Shown here piece after piece: positions 1 to 6,919 of a DNA stretch of 64,000 nt (positions are counted from its first letter, which is position 1; every line of letters begins with the position of its first letter). Position numbers and translations under genes: made by a program. The notes beneath the pieces were generated by a model, which saw only the letters and a list, made by a program, of their open reading frames with translations, made no database searches and was not told the DNA's origin. The stretch is from Streptomyces eurocidicus (lineage in GTDB: Bacteria > Actinomycetota > Actinomycetes > Streptomycetales > Streptomycetaceae), in contig NZ_LGUI01000011.1 in NCBI RefSeq assembly GCF_002891295.1, positions 62,001 through 126,000 on the forward strand. The letters run 5' to 3'.

Positions 1-303
1 CTCTTCGACGAAGCTCGCCGCCAGATCGGCGATGGCCGTCTTTTCCGCGGTCGCTAGATGGGATTTCTGCGGGAAGCCGGACTCCCTGGTGAAACCGCCC
101 GGCAGCACCGCACCGCCGTGCCGGCGGTCGAGCAGTCCTTCTGCCTCCAATGCCCGCACGTCCCGCCGTACGGTCACTTCGGAGGTCTGGACGACACGGG
201 CGAGCTCACGGAGCGAAACCGCTCCGTTGGCACGCACCATTTCGAGGATCAATTGACGACGTTCTGCAGCGAACACGAAACCGACAGTAACGCCAACGAC
301 CAT
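1..303 (-). CDS. DeoR/GlpR-type transcriptional regulator, N-terminal part (runs off window)
   Basis: Only the first 101 codons lie in the window; the frame is open to base 1. Residues about 14-65 form the DeoR-type winged helix-turn-helix: an ERRQLILEMV helix, then a recognition region with SEVTVRRDVRALEAEGLL and the RRHGGAV wing. This signature is diagnostic for DeoR/GlpR repressors, whose missing C-terminal part normally senses a sugar phosphate. ATG at 303 is used here. GTG at 276 would also fit, since the family usually begins just before the AAERR motif, and neither start has a clear ribosome site. It lies 80 bp downstream of the lpdA stop on the same strand and close to punA, so it is a candidate regulator of the nucleoside genes described here. 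That link is inference. Confidence 0.85.
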   Translation of the reverse strand, partial: MVVGVTVGFVFAAERRQLILEMVRANGAVSLRELARVVQTSEVTVRRDVRALEAEGLLDRRHGGAVLPGGFTRESGFPQKSHLATAEKTAIADLAASFVEE

Positions 304-383
304 CCGTTTTCAGCAGGTTGCAGCAATTAACGGAAGTTGTCCGCTCCCGAACGCAAGAAGTGGTATGGGCGAACTCCTGAGCC

Positions 384-1841
384 CTAAGCCTCACGCTGCG
401 TCTGCTGTGTCTTCCGGGTGTGCAGCTGCCGCGCCACCTCGGCGAGCGAACCGGACAGCGACGGATAGACGGTGAACGCGTTGGCGATCTGCTCCACGGT
501 CAGGTTGTTGTCGACCGCGATCGCGATGGGGTGAATGAGCTCACTGGCCCGCGGCGCGACCACCACACCACCGACCACGATGCCCGTGCCGGGCCGGCAG
601 AACATCTTCACGAAGCCGTCGCGAATGCCCTGCATCTTGGCGCGCGGATTCCGCAGCAGCGGAAGCTTCACCATCCGGGCGTCAATCTTGCCGCTGTCGA
701 CATCGGCCTGGGTATACCCGACTGTCGCAATCTCCGGATCCGTAAATACGTTCGCGGATACAGCCTTGAGATTCAGCGGGGCCACCGCGTCGCCCAGGAA
801 GTGGTACATCGCGATGCGGCCCTGCATGGCCGCGACCGACGCCAGCGCCAGCACGCCCGTGCAGTCGCCCGCCGCGTAGACGCCCGGCGCGCTCGTCCGC
901 GAGACCCGGTCCGTCCAGACGTGCCCGGACTCCTTGAGCCGGACCCCGGACTCCTCCAGACCCATCCCGGCCGTGTTGGGGATCGAGCCGACCGCCATCA
1001 GGCAGTGCGTACCGCTGATGACGCGCCCGTCGGCGAGGGTGACCTCCACCCGGTCACCCACGCGCTTCGCGGACTGCGCCCGCGACCGCGCCATGACGTT
1101 CATGCCGCGCCGCCGGAAGACGTCCTCCAGGACGGCGGCCGCGTCGGGGTCCTCACCGGGCAGCACCCGGTCGCGCGAGGACACCAGCGTCACCTTGGAC
1201 CCCAGCGCCTGATAGGCACCGGCGAACTCGGCGCCGGTCACACCGGAGCCGACCACGATGAGCTCCTCGGGGAGCTCCTCCAGGTCGTAGACCTGCGTCC
1301 AGTTCAGGATGCGCTCGCCGTCCGGCAGGGCGTCCGGGATCTCCCGGGGGTGGGCGCCCGTGGCGATCAGCACGGCGTCGGCGACGAGGGTCTCCTCGGT
1401 GCCGTCCGCGGCGCGCACCACGACCTTGCGCGAGCCGTCCGCCGCCTGGTTCGGCTCCAGCCGGCCCCGGCCGCGCAGCACCCGGGCACCCGCGCGGGTG
1501 ACCGAGGCGGCGATGTCGTGCGACTGCGCCAGGGCGAGCCGCTTCACCCGCCGGTTGACCTTGCCCAGGTCCACGCCGACGACGCGCGCCGCCTGCTCCA
1601 GGTGCGGCGTGTCGTCGGCGACGATGATCCCCAGCTCCTCGTACGAGGAGTCGAAGGTCGTCATCACCTCAGCCGTCGCAATGAGCGTCTTCGAGGGCAC
1701 GCAGTCGGTGAGCACCGACGCCCCGCCCAGACCGTCGCAGTCGACGACGGTCACCTCCGCGCCGAGCTGTGCGGCGACGAGCGCCGCCTCATAGCCGCCG
1801 GGTCCGCCACCGATGATCACGATCCGAGTCACGTACTCCAT
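384..1841 (-). CDS. lpdA: NAD(P)H-quinone dehydrogenase, LpdA type (flavoprotein disulfide reductase family)
   Basis: This 485-residue flavoprotein has the layout of dihydrolipoamide dehydrogenases. The FAD motif GGGPGGYEAA is at about residues 11-20, an NAD(P)H-binding GSGVTGAEFA motif lies mid-protein, the second FAD motif is YAAGDCTG, and a C-terminal dimerisation domain follows. The redox site reads GGASVLTDCVPSKT, so only the second cysteine of the usual CxxxxC pair is present. Mycobacterial LpdA (Rv3303c-type) proteins also lack parts of the catalytic apparatus and reduce quinones rather than lipoamide, which is why this name is preferred. ATG at 1841 is chosen because the FAD motif follows at once; GTG three codons later is possible. 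The open frame extends upstream to 1967, but that part has no family similarity. Confidence 0.88.
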   Translation of the reverse strand: MEYVTRIVIIGGGPGGYEAALVAAQLGAEVTVVDCDGLGGASVLTDCVPSKTLIATAEVMTTFDSSYEELGIIVADDTPHLEQAARVVGVDLGKVNRRVKRLALAQSHDIAASVTRAGARVLRGRGRLEPNQAADGSRKVVVRAADGTEETLVADAVLIATGAHPREIPDALPDGERILNWTQVYDLEELPEELIVVGSGVTGAEFAGAYQALGSKVTLVSSRDRVLPGEDPDAAAVLEDVFRRRGMNVMARSRAQSAKRVGDRVEVTLADGRVISGTHCLMAVGSIPNTAGMGLEESGVRLKESGHVWTDRVSRTSAPGVYAAGDCTGVLALASVAAMQGRIAMYHFLGDAVAPLNLKAVSANVFTDPEIATVGYTQADVDSGKIDARMVKLPLLRNPRAKMQGIRDGFVKMFCRPGTGIVVGGVVVAPRASELIHPIAIAVDNNLTVEQIANAFTVYPSLSGSLAEVARQLHTRKTQQTQREA

Positions 1842-2007
1842 TGTCCCGCACCCATCAAAGCGACTTCTCCCGGGGCCTCCTCCGGGGAATACGTACCTGA
1901 ATGCGTACGTCCATCCGTGCGAGGACCGGCAGGAGGTTCCGGACGAACCTCCCTTCGAGCCTGCCATCCCAAATGCCGTTCCGCCTCACTCCCGTACCCT
2001 CGGAACC

Positions 2008-2445
2008 ATGTCGCTCTACGCCGCGTACGCCGGCAACCTCGACGCGCGGCTGATGTCCCGCCGCGCACCCCACTCGCCCCTGCGCGGCACGGGCTGGCTC
2101 TCCGACTGGCGGCTGACGTTCGGCGGCGAGCAGCTGGGCTGGGAGGGCGCGCTGGCGACCGTCGTCGAGGCCCCGCGCTCCCAGGTCTTCGTCGCCCTCT
2201 ACGACATCGCTCCGATGGACGAGGACTCGATGGACCGTTGGGAGGGCGTCGGACTCGACATCTACCGCCGGATGCGGGTGCGCGTGCACACCCTGGACGG
2301 CGAGGAGCCCGCCTGGATCTACGTCCTGAACGGCTACGAGGGCGGTCTGCCCTCCGCCCGCTACCTGGGTGAGATCGCCGACGCGGCCGAGTCCGCGGGC
2401 GCCCCGCACGACTATGTGATGGAGCTCCGCAAGCGTCCTTGCTGA
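2008..2445 (+). CDS. gamma-glutamylcyclotransferase-like protein
   Basis: The 145-residue protein begins MSLYAAYAGNLD, matching the YGSNL/YAxYAGNL-type N-terminus of the GGCT/AIG2-like fold. The fold is completed by a WRLTFGGE strand, a FVALYDIAPMDEDSMDRWEG segment carrying the acidic residues typical of the active site, and a tail ending YLGEIADAAE. Family members release 5-oxoproline from gamma-glutamyl dipeptides; the substrate here cannot be read from sequence. ATG 2008 begins right at the domain. The gene is divergent from lpdA (166 bp apart) and ends about 100 bp before punA, whose palindromic operator lies in between, so it is probably not part of the nucleoside regulon. Confidence 0.82.
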   Translation: MSLYAAYAGNLDARLMSRRAPHSPLRGTGWLSDWRLTFGGEQLGWEGALATVVEAPRSQVFVALYDIAPMDEDSMDRWEGVGLDIYRRMRVRVHTLDGEEPAWIYVLNGYEGGLPSARYLGEIADAAESAGAPHDYVMELRKRPC

Positions 2446-2509
2446 GAGTGACGGACCGGTCTCGTCGCAATGCACAAAGCAACAATCGGAACACCGTGCC
2501 CGGCGACAT

Positions 2510-2521
2510 CTACGCGCGTAG
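2510..2521. promoter_or_regulatory. nucleoside-regulon palindrome upstream of punA
   Basis: A perfect 12-bp palindrome, CTACGCGCGTAG, ends 25 bp before the punA GTG. A possible -10 hexamer, TACCCT, lies between it and the start codon, 7 bp before the GTG. That fits a leaderless transcript with the palindrome between the -35 and -10 regions. The same word occurs upstream of deoC, add and the nucleoside transporter operon in this window. Confidence 0.7.
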
Positions 2522-2546
2522 GCGAAGAGCGGCTACCCTCGTCCGC

Positions 2547-3362
2547 GTGAACGCATCTGTTACCCCCCAGGTCGACCCGTACGCCGCGGCCGACGCCGCC
2601 GCCACCCGTCTGCGCGAGCTGACGGGCGCCGAGACCCACGACGTCGCCCTGGTCATGGGCAGCGGCTGGCTCCCGGCGACGGAGGCGCTCGGCGCCCCCG
2701 AGGTCGAATTCCCCGTCACCGAGCTCCCCGGCTTCACGGCCGCCGCCGTCGCGGGCCACGCGGGCACGGTTCGCTCGTACAAGGTCAACGACAAGCGCGC
2801 GCTCGTCTTCCTCGGCCGCACGCACTACTACGAGGGCCGCGGCGTCGCCGCCGTCGTCCACGGCATCCGCACCGCCGTCGCCGCCGGCTGCAAGACCGTC
2901 GTCCTGACCAACGGCTGCGGCGGCCTCCGCGAGGGCATGCGCCCCGGTCAGCCGGTGCTGATCAGCGACCACATCAACCTCACGGCGACCTCGCCGATCG
3001 TCGGCGCCAACTTCGTCGACCTCACCGACCTGTACTCCCCCCGCCTGCGCGCGCTCTGCCAGGAGGTGGACCCGACCCTCGAAGAGGGCGTGTACGTCCA
3101 GTTCCCCGGCCCGCACTACGAGACCCCGGCCGAGATCAAGATGATCCGCACCCTCGGCGCGGACCTGGTCGGCATGTCCACCACGCTGGAGGCCATCGCC
3201 GCCCGCGAGGCGGGCGCCGAGGTCCTGGGCATCTCCCTGGTCACGAACCTGGCCGCCGGCATGACGGGCGAGCCGCTCAACCACGAAGAGGTCCTCCAGG
3301 CCGGCCGCGACTCGGCGACCGCGATGGGCGCGCTCCTGGCGCAGGTCCTCGACCGCCTGTAA
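2547..3362 (+). CDS. punA: purine-nucleoside phosphorylase (trimeric type)
   Basis: This 271-residue enzyme phosphorolyses purine (deoxy)nucleosides to the base plus (deoxy)ribose-1-phosphate in the cytoplasm. Family motifs are present in order: the phosphate-binding GSGWLP loop, GRTHYYEGRG, LTNGCGGL, FPGPHYETPAEIKM (with the purine-site Glu region), GMSTTLEAI and VTNLAAGM (with the purine-site Asn). Length and motifs fit the trimeric PNP II type rather than hexameric DeoD. GTG 2547 is used because the conserved protein starts shortly after it and a -10-like box sits just upstream, suggesting a leaderless mRNA. The CTACGCGCGTAG palindrome overlaps the promoter. A phosphohexomutase gene follows on the same strand 337 bp later, beyond a terminator and a repeat element. 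Confidence 0.93.
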   Translation: MNASVTPQVDPYAAADAAATRLRELTGAETHDVALVMGSGWLPATEALGAPEVEFPVTELPGFTAAAVAGHAGTVRSYKVNDKRALVFLGRTHYYEGRGVAAVVHGIRTAVAAGCKTVVLTNGCGGLREGMRPGQPVLISDHINLTATSPIVGANFVDLTDLYSPRLRALCQEVDPTLEEGVYVQFPGPHYETPAEIKMIRTLGADLVGMSTTLEAIAAREAGAEVLGISLVTNLAAGMTGEPLNHEEVLQAGRDSATAMGALLAQVLDRL

Positions 3363-3389
3363 ACCGACCCACACCCCGCCACGGCGGAC

Positions 3390-3437
3390 CGGGCCGGAGC
3401 CGACACGCAACCCACCAAGCGCGTCGGCTCCGGCCCG
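3390..3437 (+). terminator. hairpin terminator downstream of punA
   Basis: A 15-bp perfect stem (3390-3404 with 3423-3437, containing GGGCCGGAGCC and its complement) encloses an 18-nt loop 27 bp after the punA stop. There is no U-tract, as is usual in Streptomyces. Confidence 0.6.
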
Positions 3438-3461
3438 CGGTCGTACGGCGGGAAGCCGGCA

Positions 3462-3657
3462 TGCGGCGGGAGGGGGCGGGGCGGGTGGGGCCCTACAAGA
3501 TGGCATTGGGGGCACCCCCGTACGGAGTATGGGGGAGTGATTTGCGGGCCCGAACGGCGGGCAACGATTGCAACGCCGGGTAACGGGGCCCGTAAATCAT
3601 GCAGCCCCGTAGGGCCCACCCCGCCCCGCCCCCGACCCACCACCCGCCCGCCCGCAC
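3462..3657 (+). repeat. structured intergenic repeat, copy A (upstream of phosphohexomutase)
   Basis: This roughly 195-bp sequence matches, in inverted orientation, the sequence at 6131-6318. It can fold as nested stems: an outer stem GGTGGGGCCCTAC (3484-3496) with GTAGGGCCCACC (3609-3620, one bulged base); a short hairpin CCCCCGTAC/GTATGGGGG (3515-3535); a stem TGATTTGCGGGCC (3538-3550) with GGCCCGTAAATCA (3587-3599); and an inner hairpin GCAA/TTGC. The element ends about 43 bp before the GTG of the phosphohexomutase gene. It fills the 337-bp gene-free gap together with the punA terminator. Confidence 0.7.
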
Positions 3658-3699
3658 CCGTACCCCGAACCCAAGCACCAGCCCTCCGGAGGAGAACCC

Positions 3700-5367
3700 G
3701 TGGAGCGAGACCTCATCGCCCAGGCCAAGACGTGGCTCGCCGAGGACCCCGACCCCGAGACCCGCGACGAGCTCGCCCGGCTCATCGACGCCGGGGACAC
3801 CGCCGAGCTGAGCGTCCGCTTCGGCGGCACCCTCCAGTTCGGCACCGCCGGCCTCCGCGGCGAGCTCGGCGCCGGCCCCATGCGCATGAACCGCACCGTC
3901 GTCATCCGCGCCGCCGCCGGCCTCGCCGCGTACCTGAAGAAGCAGGGCCACACCGGCGGCACGGTCGTCATCGGCTACGACGCCCGCCACAAGAGCGCCG
4001 ACTTCGCCCTCGACACCGCGGCCGTCATGGTCGGCGCCGGCCTGAAGGCCGCGCTGCTGCCCAAGCCGCTGCCCACCCCGGTCCTCGCCTTCGCGATCCG
4101 CCACCTCGGCGCGGTCGCCGGCATCGAGGTGACCGCCAGCCACAACCCGCCGCGCGACAACGGCTACAAGGTCTACCTCGGCGACGGCTCGCAGATCGTG
4201 CCCCCGGCCGACGCGGAGATCGCCGCCGAGATCGCCGCGATCGAGAGCCTGGCCGACGTGCCCCGCCCGAGCGCCGGCTGGGAGACCCTCCGCGAGACGA
4301 TCGTGGAGGCGTACCTGGAGCGCACGGACGCCGTCCTGACCAACGGCTCCGCCCGCGACGTCCGCGTCGTCTACACGCCCATGCACGGCGTCGGCCGCAC
4401 GGTCCTCACCGCCGCCTTCGAGCGGGCCGGCTTCCCGGCGCCGACCGTGGTCGCCGAGCAGGCCGAGCCGGACCCGGACTTCCCGACGGTCGCCTTCCCG
4501 AACCCGGAGGAGCCGGGCGCGATGGACCTGGCGTTCGCCACGGCCCGCGAGGCCGCGCCGGACATCGTCATCGCCAACGACCCGGACGCGGACCGCTGCG
4601 CCGTCGCGGTCCCCGACCCGGACTCGGCCGAGGGCTGGCGCATGCTGCGCGGCGACGAGGTGGGCGCGCTGCTGGCGACGCACCTGGTCCACAAGAAGGC
4701 GCAGGGCGCCTTCGCGACGACGATCGTGTCCTCGTCGCTGCTGTCCCGCATCGCGGCGGCCGCGCCGGGCGCGGACTACGAGGAGACCCTCACGGGCTTC
4801 AAGTGGCTGGCCCGGGTGGACGGCCTGCGCTACGCGTACGAGGAGGCGCTGGGCTACTGCGTCGACCCCGAGGGCGTGCGCGACAAGGACGGCATCACGG
4901 CCGCCCTGCTGGTGGCCGAGCTGGCCGCGGAGCTCAAGGAGTCCGGCCGTACGCTGACGGACCTGCTGGACGACCTGGCCGTCGAGCACGGCCTGCACGC
5001 CACGGACCAGCTCTCGGTGCGGGTCCAGGACCTGTCGCTGATCTCGGACGCGATGCGCCGGCTGCGCGAGCAGCCGCCGACGGCGCTGGCGGGGCTCCAG
5101 GTGTCCTCGGCCGAGGACCTGGCGAAGGGCTCCGAGGCGCTGCCGCCGACGGACGGCCTGCGGTACCACCTGGCCGGCGACGCGGCGGGCGAGGTGTCGG
5201 GGGCGCGCGTGATCGTCCGTCCGAGCGGCACCGAGCCGAAGATCAAGTGCTATCTGGAGGTCGTGGTGCCGGTGGCGTCGGCGATCGCGCTGGCGGACGC
5301 GCGGGCGCGGGCGACGGAGGTCCTGGCGGCGATCAAGTCGGACCTGTCGCGGGCGGCGGGCATCTGA
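3700..5367 (+). CDS. alpha-D-phosphohexomutase family enzyme (phosphomannomutase/phosphoglucomutase-like; probable phosphopentomutase)
   Basis: This 555-residue member of the phosphohexomutase superfamily shows TASHNP with the phosphoserine at about S147, the Mg2+ motif DPDADR at 294-299, a sugar-specificity region ETLTGFKWL, and the C-terminal phosphate-binding RPSGTEPKIKCY. Length suits the PMM/PGM subfamily. Annotation pipelines usually say phosphomannomutase. However, the gene lies between punA and deoC, whose pathway needs a phosphopentomutase, and no DeoB-type enzyme is seen here. Superfamily members are known to act on pentose phosphates in other organisms, so ribose-1-phosphate or deoxyribose-1-phosphate mutase activity is a reasonable inference. 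GTG 3700 has a good GGAGGAG ribosome site 5 bp upstream. The promoter presumably lies in or near repeat copy A. Confidence 0.9.
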   Translation: MERDLIAQAKTWLAEDPDPETRDELARLIDAGDTAELSVRFGGTLQFGTAGLRGELGAGPMRMNRTVVIRAAAGLAAYLKKQGHTGGTVVIGYDARHKSADFALDTAAVMVGAGLKAALLPKPLPTPVLAFAIRHLGAVAGIEVTASHNPPRDNGYKVYLGDGSQIVPPADAEIAAEIAAIESLADVPRPSAGWETLRETIVEAYLERTDAVLTNGSARDVRVVYTPMHGVGRTVLTAAFERAGFPAPTVVAEQAEPDPDFPTVAFPNPEEPGAMDLAFATAREAAPDIVIANDPDADRCAVAVPDPDSAEGWRMLRGDEVGALLATHLVHKKAQGAFATTIVSSSLLSRIAAAAPGADYEETLTGFKWLARVDGLRYAYEEALGYCVDPEGVRDKDGITAALLVAELAAELKESGRTLTDLLDDLAVEHGLHATDQLSVRVQDLSLISDAMRRLREQPPTALAGLQVSSAEDLAKGSEALPPTDGLRYHLAGDAAGEVSGARVIVRPSGTEPKIKCYLEVVVPVASAIALADARARATEVLAAIKSDLSRAAGI

Positions 5368-5394
5368 CGCTGAGGCTCGGCTTTTGAAAACCGG

Positions 5395-5430
5395 ACGTGG
5401 CCCGGGCTGGAGATCCAGCCCGGGCCACGT
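5395..5430. terminator. bidirectional hairpin between converging genes
   Basis: A 17-bp perfect inverted repeat (ACGTGGCCCGGGCTGGA and its complement, with a 2-nt centre) lies between the stop of the phosphohexomutase and the stop of the convergent PH-domain gene. Confidence 0.75.
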
Positions 5431-5437
5431 CGGGTTC

Positions 5438-6070
5438 TCACCCGGTCGCGAACAGCACCATCAGCAGGACGAACCCCACGACCGCGGGGGCGATCACCTC
5501 GTAGGCCCACCGCATCGCGACGGGACCTTGCGCACCGGCCCGCTTGGCGTTCCGCTCGGCGAGCTCCCGGAGGTCGTCGATCACCTGGTCGGAGGGCGCC
5601 TTGACGCTCTGGCCGGCGCCGGTGGTGGCCAGTCCCTCGGCGAGGGCCTGGTTCTGCCGGCGGGCGGCGGTCTTCCGCTGGCGCAGGGAGACGGGGATGG
5701 ACCACAGCTGGTACTTGGCGCCGTCGGCGAGCACCTCGCTGGAGTAGCCGGCGCGTACGCCGTCGACGCGGCTCCAGGGGAGGGTGATGGTGCGGAAGGG
5801 GTTGCGGACGAGGAGGCGGTCCTCGCCTGCCCATACGGCGGGCCGGACGGTGAAGGCGATGATCAGCGGCACGGCGCAGAGGAGCCCGGCGAGCGCCAGC
5901 CAGGGCGTACGGCCGGAGCCGCGCACGATGGCGTCGCCGCCCAGCCAGGCGGCGAGGCCGAGGAGCAGCACGCCGGTGGCGATGCCGGAGGGCGAACGGA
6001 AGCACCGCTCGGCGTAGGCGTCCGGTTCCTGTGGGGACCGTGGGGCGGAAGAGTCGTCCGGGCTCGTCAT
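5438..6070 (-). CDS. membrane-anchored PH-domain-containing protein
   Basis: The 210-residue protein has two N-terminal membrane segments (about residues 28-47 and 58-78). A bacterial PH-like domain (bPH type) of roughly 60 residues follows, beginning at RPAVWAGEDRLLVRNPFR. Next comes a basic and charged cytoplasmic stretch, and a last membrane segment (about 187-208) ends the protein. Such proteins are common and uncharacterised in Streptomyces; no enzymatic role is claimed. ATG 6070 starts the conserved protein, while the open frame upstream to 6364 is GC-rich repeat. The gene converges on the phosphohexomutase, and both are preceded by copies of the same repeat element in the same relative orientation. 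Confidence 0.8.
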   Translation of the reverse strand: MTSPDDSSAPRSPQEPDAYAERCFRSPSGIATGVLLLGLAAWLGGDAIVRGSGRTPWLALAGLLCAVPLIIAFTVRPAVWAGEDRLLVRNPFRTITLPWSRVDGVRAGYSSEVLADGAKYQLWSIPVSLRQRKTAARRQNQALAEGLATTGAGQSVKAPSDQVIDDLRELAERNAKRAGAQGPVAMRWAYEVIAPAVVGFVLLMVLFATG

Positions 6071-6130
6071 GCCGCCGATTGTGCCGCACGGTGTGGTGGG
6101 TCGGGGTGGGTGTGCTGTGCACGTGCCTGG

Positions 6131-6318
6131 GGTGCGGGCGGGTGGTGGGTCGGGGGCGGGGTGGGGTGGGCCCTCCGGGGCTGCATGATTTACGGGCCCA
6201 GTTGCTGCGGCATTGCACAGTGCCCCGCCGTTAGGCCGCAAATCACTCCCCCAGCTACCGCTGGGGGTGCCCCAACGCCCCTTGCCGGGCCCACCCCACC
6301 CCGCCCCCTCCCGCCGCA
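6131..6318 (-). repeat. structured intergenic repeat, copy B (upstream of PH-domain gene)
   Basis: The reverse complement of this stretch aligns along its length with 3462-3657. Conserved blocks are GGGGGAGTGATTTGCGG, GGGCCCGTAAATCATGCAG and AGGGCCCACCCC. The P1 hairpin here is CCCCCAGC-TACC-GCTGGGGG (6248-6267), which differs in sequence from copy A but keeps the stem. Relative to the PH-domain gene it lies in the same position and orientation as copy A does to the phosphohexomutase gene: hairpin edge to start codon is about 178 bp here and 165 bp there. Confidence 0.7.
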
Positions 6319-6888
6319 CACCATCTGCGGGGCGGTGCGACCGACGCGAGCAGACATCGGGCACCGCCGGCAGCTGCCCAGCGGGTTACCGACAGAGCCG
6401 GGGCCGGCGACCTCCTTGGTCGGCGAGCTCCCCGGATCGGCAATGGGCACGGGTCGACACGGGTCGGCACCCCCCGGCAGGCGCCCCAGACTCACGGCAG
6501 GCCCGGATGAGCCCCCGCCGGGCCCCCGGAGTCGGGCCCCGACCGCGGGGTCGGGACCGGATGGTGGAGCCAGGACCGGACCGTGGAGTCGAGACCGGAC
6601 GGTGGAGCCAAATCGGCCCCGGGGCAGAACCAGACCCAGAGGGCAAAGCCAGACCCGGGGGCAAGGGCCAGACCCGGGGCCAAACCCGGGGGCCAGGGCC
6701 CAGCCCGGAGTCGGGGCCCAGCCCGGAGTCGGGGCTCAGCCCAAGGGGCTGGGCAAAGCCCAAGCCCAAGGGTCGGGGCCCGACCCACCGACCCCCGGCC
6801 CGGGGGCCCGGCCCGGGGCGGGGGTGGGTCCCGAACCCACCCACCGCCCCCCGTCCAGAAAGCTCCCCGCACGGGGGGTTGGCACGCG
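6319..6888. other. gene-free low-complexity stretch upstream of deoC
   Basis: No coding region is convincing here. From about 6480 to 6870 the sequence is a mosaic of short tandem repeats: three roughly 19-bp units around GACCGGACGGTGGAGCC (6550-6610), variants of CAGACCCGGGGGCAAGG (6640-6700), and two GCCCGGAGTCGGGGC units (6710-6745). The apparent reading frames in both directions are Pro, Gly and Arg-rich by-products. Confidence 0.6.
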
Positions 6889-6900
6889 CTACGCGCGTAG
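6889..6900. promoter_or_regulatory. nucleoside-regulon palindrome upstream of deoC
   Basis: Perfect copy of CTACGCGCGTAG. Its last bases form part of TAGATAT, a good -10 hexamer, 9 bp before GTG 6914 and 15 bp before ATG 6920. A repressor bound here would cover the core promoter. Confidence 0.72.
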
Positions 6901-6919
6901 ATATGCTCATCTGGTGACC

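Noticed and set aside
420..2372. Long plus-strand frame antisense to lpdA
   Set aside because: Translation is low-complexity and lacks any motif, while the minus strand encodes a full flavoprotein.
6071..6364. N-terminal extension of the PH-domain protein
   Set aside because: The extension is translated repeat copy B; the conserved protein begins at 6070.
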